Of a stretch of 13,741 nucleotides of DNA, positions 5,988-11,857 are shown one piece after another. How positions within the stretch are numbered: the stretch's first letter is position 1; the number at the start of each line of letters is the position of its first letter. The notes beneath the pieces are model-generated. The model saw nothing but the letters and a program-made list of their open reading frames with translations, was not told where the DNA came from and made no database searches. Source of the stretch: Erysipelotrichaceae bacterium. Lineage in GTDB: Bacteria > Bacillota_I > Bacilli_A > Erysipelotrichales > Erysipelotrichaceae. The position numbers were made by a program, and so were the translations under genes. The stretch is taken from NCBI GenBank assembly GCA_024681275.1, contig JAILBD010000038.1:1-13741 (forward strand), in the 5' to 3' direction.

Positions 5988-7901
5988 ATGGAACGCTTTT
6001 ATGGATTCGATCTGGGTGACGCGGAAAGCGCCATCACCAGATTCGACAAGGCAAAAGACATCGCACCGGAAGTCCTCACGGTCAATGAGACCAAAAGTTT
6101 TATCACGGCTTACGCTCTCTTAAGAGACGGCAAGCTCCTCATCGGCGAAGGCGCCTGCTACGCTCCCGATGCGACCAAAAGGAAAGAACGCTTCAAGAGC
6201 CGTTTCCTGATCGACCCCGAAGCCGCCAAAGACGTCAGGAGCTTCGCCTCAGGCGTACTGGGCGAACTCTACCTCAGCGGTGAACTGATCCGCGGTGAGG
6301 ACTGCTGCTTCTATATCGGCTGCCCGGCTGGCTGGGACAAGGTCGCCCGCGAAGAATACCGCAGCATCTTTGAAAAGACCGGCTTCCCGCCGGCAAAGAT
6401 CATCTCCGAATCCAGAGCTGCCCTGGTATCCGCCTGCCAGTCCAAACACCTGCAGGTCGGCTACGACATCCTCAACAAACCGGTCCTCGTCATCGACATC
6501 GGCTCATCAACGACCGACTTCGCCTACATCATGGGCGGCAAGGAAGTGGAGCTCAAGACCGGCGGTGAAGTCTTCCTCGGCGGCGGTGTCATGGACGAGA
6601 TCCTTCTGGAAGGATCCCTCAGACAATCGCCAAACGAAAACAGGATCCGCAAGATCTTCGAGGAAAGCGACGCATGGCACAGCTACTGCGACTTCGCAGC
6701 CAGAAGACTGAAAGAGAAGTACTTCTCAGATGAGGAGTACTGGTCAAAGAATGAATGCAAACAGTCCGTTTCGATCCATCAGGGACTTCTGCCTGTCAAA
6801 CTGACCCTTCGCATCGATCCGCAGATCGCCGATCAGCTTCTGAATCAGAAAGTGGAAAGGCTCGGAAACAAATCCTTCAAAGAAGTCTTCATGGAATCCC
6901 TGATCCAGGCCAAAGACGCCATCCTGGACAGACAGCCGGAACTGGTCTTTCTGACCGGCGGTGTCTCCAGGATGCCTGTCATCCGGACCTGGTGTCAGGA
7001 AGTCTTTTCCGATGCCGTCATCATCACCTCGGCGCAGCCGGAATTCTCTGTCGCCTCAGGCCTGGCCTGGTGCGGCAAGATCGACGATGAGCTCGCACAG
7101 TTCAAACAGGAGATCAGCCGTCTGGTCGACTCATCAACAGTCGAACAGATCGTCGGATCCCACATCAGTGAACTCTACCATGATGCTGTCGAGACCATGG
7201 TCGAACCGATCCTGGAGAATGTCGCTCTTCCGATCTCCGAAAAATGGAGAAGTGGCGCCATCGAGAAACTATCCGACATCGACCCGCTCATGCAGAACGA
7301 GATCGACTCCTATCTGCACTCCGATGAGGCAAGAGCCCTGCTCATGAAGCCGGTCGCCAAATGGCTTAAGACGATCGCCTATGAACTGGAAGAATACACG
7401 ATGCCGATCTGCGTCAGACACAACGTCCCGTATTCTTCCTTATCGCTGAATTCCTTCCTATCGATGAGCGATATCGAGATCAATGTTGCGGCAAAAAACC
7501 TCTTCGCTGTGGAAGAGATCACCTGGCTGATCGATGCGACGATCTCCATCGTCGTTGGTCTGCTTTGCGGAGGCGGCGGTGTGGCTCTCATTGCCAACGG
7601 ATTGCCGGGCATCATCGCCGGTGCAGTCGTATCCCTGCTCATCCTCGCTTTAGGCAAGGACAAGATGCAGGAGATGCTACTGAATTCCAACATCCCGAAC
7701 CCTGTCCGCAAGGTCATTCCGAAGTCCTATCTCAAAGCCCGCATGGACGTCATCTCCAAGCAGGTCAAAGAAAACCTCTATGAGAAACTGGAACAGGAAA
7801 AGAACGAAGAGATCTCGGAAAGGCTCGTCAAGGAGATCTCCGTGCAGATCGAAAGCTGTCTGACCAAGATGGCAGAAGTCGTCGAGATCCCGCTTGGATA
7901 A
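5988..7901 (+). CDS. Membrane-anchored Hsp70-like (actin-fold) ATPase
   Basis: A 637-residue protein whose first ~365 residues carry the Hsp70/actin nucleotide-binding signatures. Phosphate-1 is YGFDLGDAES (5-14; DnaK has GIDLGTTNS), connect-1 is KIISESRAAL (137-146), phosphate-2 is VIDIGSSTTDFA (168-179), the adenosine motif is FLTGGVSRMP (321-330), and a final QPEFSVASGLA sits at 350-360. DnaK's beta-sandwich substrate domain and EEVD/acidic tail are absent. Instead there is a helical region (about 365-510), a glycine-rich hydrophobic hairpin (about 513-556, two membrane passes or one re-entrant loop) and a charged helical tail (557-637). This suggests an ATP-driven chaperone or switch fixed to the cytoplasmic face of the membrane; clients are unknown. 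GGAG 7 bases upstream, inside the preceding gene, supports the start. It is co-transcribed with the GrpE-like membrane protein. No DnaJ gene is present here. It differs from DnaK enough that it is unlikely to be the housekeeping copy. Confidence 0.85.
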   Translation: MERFYGFDLGDAESAITRFDKAKDIAPEVLTVNETKSFITAYALLRDGKLLIGEGACYAPDATKRKERFKSRFLIDPEAAKDVRSFASGVLGELYLSGELIRGEDCCFYIGCPAGWDKVAREEYRSIFEKTGFPPAKIISESRAALVSACQSKHLQVGYDILNKPVLVIDIGSSTTDFAYIMGGKEVELKTGGEVFLGGGVMDEILLEGSLRQSPNENRIRKIFEESDAWHSYCDFAARRLKEKYFSDEEYWSKNECKQSVSIHQGLLPVKLTLRIDPQIADQLLNQKVERLGNKSFKEVFMESLIQAKDAILDRQPELVFLTGGVSRMPVIRTWCQEVFSDAVIITSAQPEFSVASGLAWCGKIDDELAQFKQEISRLVDSSTVEQIVGSHISELYHDAVETMVEPILENVALPISEKWRSGAIEKLSDIDPLMQNEIDSYLHSDEARALLMKPVAKWLKTIAYELEEYTMPICVRHNVPYSSLSLNSFLSMSDIEINVAAKNLFAVEEITWLIDATISIVVGLLCGGGGVALIANGLPGIIAGAVVSLLILALGKDKMQEMLLNSNIPNPVRKVIPKSYLKARMDVISKQVKENLYEKLEQEKNEEISERLVKEISVQIESCLTKMAEVVEIPLG

Positions 7902-7914
7902 ACACGAACATACG

Positions 7915-7940
7915 AAAGGCACCCGATCGGGTGCCTTTTT
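7915..7940 (+). terminator. Rho-independent terminator after the Hsp70-like gene
   Basis: AAAGGCACCC (7915-7924) pairs with GGGTGCCTTT (7929-7938) around a GATC loop, followed by five T. It separates two convergent genes; on the minus strand the T-run is only three bases, so it may work weakly in that direction too. Confidence 0.92.
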
Positions 7941-7946
7941 GAATCT

Positions 7947-8711
7947 TTATTTTTTATTGTTCCTGATCACCGGATAGTAACAGATGAAAGTCAGTATCGC
8001 GACGACGGAACACAGGATCACCAGATAGACATGCCACTGCCAGAGCTTCGTCAACTTGATGCCCAGCGGGTTCTGATAGGTGAAGAAGAAGTTCGGCCAG
8101 AAATCGACATGCTGGAGCACGCCGTCAACATAAGTCGGCTGTGCGAACATCGAATTCACATAGAGGGAAACGAAACCCATGATGGCAATGATGATCAGAC
8201 AGTTGCGCCAGTCTTTCCACGACCAGTCCACTTCTCCTGACCAGGCGATGATGAACCCGAGTATGATCAGCATCGTATGATAGAGGAAGAACTGATAAGC
8301 CATCGGATGCGTGAACGCCTGATCGACTCTGATACTGGTAGAGAAGATCGAAGGCATCGCCAAAGCAGCCAGAGCGCCAAGTATGCAGCCCGGATACATG
8401 AAAGCAAGGAGATTGTCTTTCATGTGCTCGTTCTTTGTGAAACGCACATAAACGATCATCAGGATCTGTATGGAACACAGATGCAGAGGCAGGTGGTTCA
8501 TTGGGATGTACGGATAGATGATGCTGCCATCAGCGGAAGGCACCATCTCGATCGTCGAAAATACCTTGGTAAATTCCGAAAGGAAACAGACGACCAGACA
8601 GTAATTCAGGACCTTATTAAAATGCGGTCTTTTCTTTCTGTAGAGCACAAGAAAGAAGACGATAAGGATCAATGATATGAACAGCCAGACAAAATGTTGC
8701 CATGAAAACAT
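7947..8711 (-). CDS. YwaF/TMEM164-family multi-pass membrane protein (TIGR02206-like)
   Basis: A 254-residue integral membrane protein with about seven hydrophobic helices (near residues 7-23, 35-53, 74-90, 101-118, 137-158, 169-187 and 222-245). The motif LPLHLCSIQ (74-82, with Cys79) and a later His145 in LYHT are, as I recall them, typical of the YwaF/TMEM164 family. Human TMEM164 has been reported as a cysteine-dependent lipid acyltransferase; whether bacterial members share that activity is not known to me. The start at 8711 is chosen because AAAGGGGAG lies about 9 bases upstream, whereas the frame upstream to 8756 lacks a ribosome site and adds 15 uncharacteristic residues. It is a single-gene unit: its own promoter region is on the right and it converges with the Hsp70-like gene on the left. 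Confidence 0.8.
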   Translation of the reverse strand: MFSWQHFVWLFISLILIVFFLVLYRKKRPHFNKVLNYCLVVCFLSEFTKVFSTIEMVPSADGSIIYPYIPMNHLPLHLCSIQILMIVYVRFTKNEHMKDNLLAFMYPGCILGALAALAMPSIFSTSIRVDQAFTHPMAYQFFLYHTMLIILGFIIAWSGEVDWSWKDWRNCLIIIAIMGFVSLYVNSMFAQPTYVDGVLQHVDFWPNFFFTYQNPLGIKLTKLWQWHVYLVILCSVVAILTFICYYPVIRNNKK

Positions 8712-8755
8712 AGTAGTTCTCCCCTTTGTCAATATTCTAGCACTCATCAAATGCA

Positions 8756-8784
8756 CATATAATTAAGTTCATCTTAATTTACAA
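8756..8784 (-). promoter_or_regulatory. Possible promoter of the YwaF-like gene
   Basis: On the minus strand, TTGTAA (8784-8779) and TATATG (8761-8756) lie exactly 17 bases apart. An alternative is the extended -10 TGCTAGAAT around 8734-8742, nearer the gene, with a poor -35. Either fits the position between the upstream terminator and the ribosome site near 8725. Confidence 0.4.
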
Positions 8785-8804
8785 TTTTTTTTCATCTGTT
8801 TTAC

Positions 8805-8831
8805 TAAAAAGAAAAAGGCCCATCAGGGCCT
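8805..8831 (-). terminator. Rho-independent terminator of the GH4-PTS operon
   Basis: Read on the minus strand, AGGCCC (8831-8826) and GGGCCT (8821-8816) form a stem with a TGAT loop, followed by TTTTCTTTTT (8815-8806). It lies 13 bases after the stop of the PTS gene. Confidence 0.9.
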
Positions 8832-8843
8832 AAGTTCATTTTG

Positions 8844-10232
8844 TTATGCCTGTTCTGTATCTTTGAAAGTCAGCAGCATAAGCACAAATGTCACACCGAA
8901 GCAGAGCGCAGCAGAGATACAGCCGTTAACAAGGTTTGAACTGTTCTCAGAGATAAAACCGATAACGCTCAATACATTGGATGGACCGAACTGATAGTAT
9001 CCAACTTTTGTAATGCCCATAAACAGACCGCCGATCGCGCCACCAATAAGCATAGGCAGGTACGTCTTCTTATTTGGCAAGGCGATGCCGAAAGTCGTTG
9101 GTTCACTGACTCCTCCAAGAAGTGTAGAGATGAAGCATGTGATCCCGAGCTGTTTCTTATCCTTATTCTTAGCCTTGATCGCATATCCCAGAGAGACACC
9201 CATCGACAGGAAGTTGCTCATGACCATCGCGTATGGCATGTAGGCATATTCGACGCCGTTGGCAAACAGCATGCTCATGCAGATGAAGAATATCGGGCGG
9301 CCGATACCGGTCACTGAGAGCCAGAAACCGATCGCGCAGATCAGAGTCGTCTCAACAGGACCAGCGACCTGATTCAGACCGACGATGAAGTTTGCCAGCA
9401 AACCGCCGATGATCGTTCCCAAAGGACCTAAGACGCAAAGTTCCAGCGGAAGCATGATCGCGATCACCAGGAACGGCACCAGCAGAACGTTCAGCACATT
9501 CGGAACGATCTTCTCGACCAGCTTCTCGACATAGGACTGTACCCAGACAGCCAACATGATCGGGATGACCGTCGATGTATACGTTGCAGCTGTGACCGGA
9601 AGGCCATAGACTGTGTAAGCTCCCGTATTGACCGCATCAATGAAAGCCGGATAGACCAGAATGAACGAAACGACCAGAGACAGATAGAGATTCGTCTTGA
9701 AATGTCTGGAAGCCGTCACTGCCAGAAGCACCGGCAGGAAGTAGATGATCGCCTGGCCTACATTGTAAAAGTTGGTATAGAGATCTGATTCCTGCGGGAC
9801 CAGCTTGAAGAAAGACGGGCCGATCAGAGTCGCGACGACATTGAAGGTACCGATCAGAACGAAGACCGGGACCAGCGGATTCATGGATGCAGAGAAGGCG
9901 TTGATGATCGAATCAAAGACTCCTTTGACACTTAATTTTGTCTTCTCATCCAGGTTTTCATTGATCTTTTCGGTCTCGGCAAGACCGGTCTGGGCGATCA
10001 GTTCCTGATAGACTTTATCGACATGCGGTCCGATGATGACCTGCAGACCGCTGTTGTCATCCTGAATGCCTAAGACACCGTCGATCTTTTTGATCTCATC
10101 GCGGTCCTGCAGATCCTTGTTGACCAGATTGAATCTCAAACGGGTCATGCAATGAAAGACATTCGAGATATTCTCTTTGCCGCCGACTTTTTCGACGACC
10201 TGGCTGACTAATTCAGTATACTTGTTACTCAT
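8844..10232 (-). CDS. PTS EIIBC permease, beta-glucoside/glucose superfamily
   Basis: A 462-residue membrane permease that imports a sugar and phosphorylates it. The N-terminal EIIB domain (1-90) has the phospho-cysteine motif NVFHCMTRLRF (Cys28). The EIIC domain (about 105-455) has roughly ten hydrophobic segments and the sugar-binding loop GGVSEPTTFG (373-382), the counterpart of the GITEP loop. No EIIA domain is fused at the C-terminus, unlike BglP, and none is encoded separately in the window, so phosphate must come from an EIIA elsewhere. The gene follows the GH4 phospho-glycosidase by 49 bases on the same strand, which supports an aryl- or disaccharide beta-glucoside such as cellobiose as substrate (inference). 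The ATG at 10232 is preceded by AAAGGAAAAG. A terminator closes the operon. Confidence 0.93.
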   Translation of the reverse strand: MSNKYTELVSQVVEKVGGKENISNVFHCMTRLRFNLVNKDLQDRDEIKKIDGVLGIQDDNSGLQVIIGPHVDKVYQELIAQTGLAETEKINENLDEKTKLSVKGVFDSIINAFSASMNPLVPVFVLIGTFNVVATLIGPSFFKLVPQESDLYTNFYNVGQAIIYFLPVLLAVTASRHFKTNLYLSLVVSFILVYPAFIDAVNTGAYTVYGLPVTAATYTSTVIPIMLAVWVQSYVEKLVEKIVPNVLNVLLVPFLVIAIMLPLELCVLGPLGTIIGGLLANFIVGLNQVAGPVETTLICAIGFWLSVTGIGRPIFFICMSMLFANGVEYAYMPYAMVMSNFLSMGVSLGYAIKAKNKDKKQLGITCFISTLLGGVSEPTTFGIALPNKKTYLPMLIGGAIGGLFMGITKVGYYQFGPSNVLSVIGFISENSSNLVNGCISAALCFGVTFVLMLLTFKDTEQA

Positions 10233-10281
10233 GTTTCTTTTCCTTTTCTATTATTGCACTTCAGTTATTTATATGCATTCA

Positions 10282-11706
10282 TCAGTTCTTGGGTTCTTCG
10301 CCTTTTTCCAAAGCTTCGATCGCTTCAGCAAAGTTTGGCAGCCATTCCTTCTCTGCGACCAGGAGCTCGCTCAGAGCGCCTTTTGCCTTGTAGTAGGAAT
10401 TGACCAGCGGATTGGCGACTAAAGCTTCCAAAGCGGCGTGGAAAGATCCGGTAACTGCAGCTTCACATGCCAGCTTCTCATATTCTTTTGCTGCATAGAT
10501 CTTGGACATCATGTGACCAGGAAGTTTCGGGAAACAGATCGGATGGATACCGAATCCATTTACCAGCGATGTCGTTGTGCAGACGCAATGCGGATCAAAT
10601 TCCTGGATGCAACCCATGGATGCGACATCCGGCGAGAAGATCTCGTTGGTGTTGTTCCAGATCGCATTCATCAGAGTGACACCGGCCTCTCCGTATCCCT
10701 TGCCACCTCTTGTATTGCACGCAAGCTTATAAGCACGCGGATCGAGCTTCTCGTATAACTCGAAAGTCCTCTTTTCAATGATCCTGACGCATTCTGCGCG
10801 GGTCGCATTCTCCGGAGCCTCCAGATCATCGATGACATCACCGACGTTCTTCTGTACATGAGCTTTCATCTGAGCCCAGTGGTTACCGGAATAGTTCTGC
10901 AGATCGTTGAAGTTCGTATCGAAATCGTAGTAGAACTCAAGATATGGTCCCATAGGGATGTAGCCGATGAATCTCTCTAAAGCCGGTTCAACGAATTCTC
11001 TTCTCAAAGCAGGGATATTTTCGGCAGACCAGTCAAGCAGCTTCTCAAACGCTTCATCCGTTCTGTCTTCACCCTTGACGTATACTTTGCACCAGATCAG
11101 ATGATTCAGACCGATGACCTCTACGAATACATCATTGGGATCTTCCTGACCGTAGATCGCCTGCATCGCTTTCCTGATGACGGTCGGGCCATTGCACAGA
11201 CAGCCGAACTTGACTTTGGAATATCTGTTGAGTGCTTCACCCACCATACCGGAAGGATTCGCCAGATTGATCAGATAAGCATTTGGCTTGGCGACTCTTT
11301 CCATGGTGTGAGCGATCTCCAGCATCGGCGGGATCGTCTTGAAGCCCATGATCATTCCGCCCGGAGCGGTCGTTTCCTGACCGATCAGACCATATTTGAA
11401 TGGGATCGTCTCATCCAGATATCTGGCTTCTGACATTCCCGGACGGATCGTCGTCATGACGAAGTCCGTATTCTTGATCGCTGATTCATAATCCTTATGC
11501 AGGGTGATCACAGTATCCATGCCAGCTTCCTTGAACATCTTCTGAACATATTTGCCTGTGCAATTCAGTCTGTACTCATCGATGTCCATCAGACGCCATT
11601 CAGCGACCTTCATTGTATTTCTTCTTTCAATAAGCATTTCGGCGATATCAGGCAGATATGATGAACCTGAACCGATAGAAGCTAAGATCATTTTTTTCTC
11701 ACTCAT
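10282..11706 (-). CDS. GH4 family 6-phospho-beta-glucosidase (LicH/CelF-like)
   Basis: A 474-residue NAD- and metal-dependent glycosidase that hydrolyses phosphorylated beta-glucosides delivered by the PTS. Visible features are the N-terminal NAD-binding stretch GSGSSYLPD (12-20) with Asp41 after the second strand, GQETTAPGG (109-117), LANPSGMVGEA (148-158), the metal-ligand Cys171 in the CNGP motif, and the second ligand His202 in GLNHL. Both ligand positions agree with those known in GH4 enzymes. In GH4 the residue after the cysteine tracks specificity: CN-P points to 6-phospho-beta-glucosidase and CD-P to alpha-glucosidase, so beta is favoured; the common form is CNVP, here with Gly in place of Val. 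The ATG at 11706 has AAAGGAG about 10 bases upstream. It is the first gene of the operon with the EIIBC permease, divergent from the PRD regulator. Confidence 0.93.
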   Translation of the reverse strand: MSEKKMILASIGSGSSYLPDIAEMLIERRNTMKVAEWRLMDIDEYRLNCTGKYVQKMFKEAGMDTVITLHKDYESAIKNTDFVMTTIRPGMSEARYLDETIPFKYGLIGQETTAPGGMIMGFKTIPPMLEIAHTMERVAKPNAYLINLANPSGMVGEALNRYSKVKFGCLCNGPTVIRKAMQAIYGQEDPNDVFVEVIGLNHLIWCKVYVKGEDRTDEAFEKLLDWSAENIPALRREFVEPALERFIGYIPMGPYLEFYYDFDTNFNDLQNYSGNHWAQMKAHVQKNVGDVIDDLEAPENATRAECVRIIEKRTFELYEKLDPRAYKLACNTRGGKGYGEAGVTLMNAIWNNTNEIFSPDVASMGCIQEFDPHCVCTTTSLVNGFGIHPICFPKLPGHMMSKIYAAKEYEKLACEAAVTGSFHAALEALVANPLVNSYYKAKGALSELLVAEKEWLPNFAEAIEALEKGEEPKN

Positions 11707-11732
11707 TTCAGTAATCTCCTTTTTCTTTTTTT

Positions 11733-11835
11733 GGAAAGTCTTGGCCTTCGTCTTTCCTGTTTACAAGTTCATTCTATTGGAAAAGAGATTAGGAAAAAAT
11801 CTATACTTTTTTCCTATATAGAGGAAATTTTTTCC
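11733..11835. repeat. Cluster of GGAAA/TTTCC inverted repeats, probable operators
   Basis: The shared promoter region holds three inverted elements with the same half-site: GGAAAG 11733-11738 with CTTTCC 11752-11757; GGAAAAAA 11792-11799 with TTTTTTCC 11807-11814; and GGAAA 11823-11827 with TTTCC 11831-11835. A further single GGAAAA lies at 11779-11784, 13 bases from the next in the same orientation. The middle element covers the -35 area of the probable GH4 promoter and the rightmost one the -35 area of the regulator promoter. This placement fits activation of the operon and self-control by the PRD regulator, by inference only. Confidence 0.5.
11771..11799 (-). promoter_or_regulatory. Probable promoter of the GH4-PTS operon
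   Basis: On the minus strand TAGAAT (11776-11771) is a good -10 box. Seventeen bases upstream lies only TTTTTT (11799-11794), a poor -35 that is part of an inverted repeat, as expected for a promoter needing an activator. Transcription would start near 11765, giving a leader of about 59 bases that includes a GGAAAG/CTTTCC hairpin (11757-11733). Confidence 0.4.
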
Positions 11836-11845
11836 GCGTTATGTC

Positions 11846-11851
11846 TATAAT
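11846..11851 (+). promoter_or_regulatory. -10 box of the PRD regulator gene
   Basis: A perfect TATAAT lies 6 bases before the ATG at 11858. No matching -35 is seen; the 11823-11835 inverted repeat lies there. Transcription would start at or next to the start codon. Confidence 0.45.
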
Positions 11852-11857
11852 GAAGTC

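Noticed and set aside
11740..11770. Catabolite-responsive (cre) site in the leader of the GH4 gene around TGTAAACAGGAAAGA on the minus strand
   Set aside because: It lacks the central CG and the symmetric half-sites of the cre consensus.
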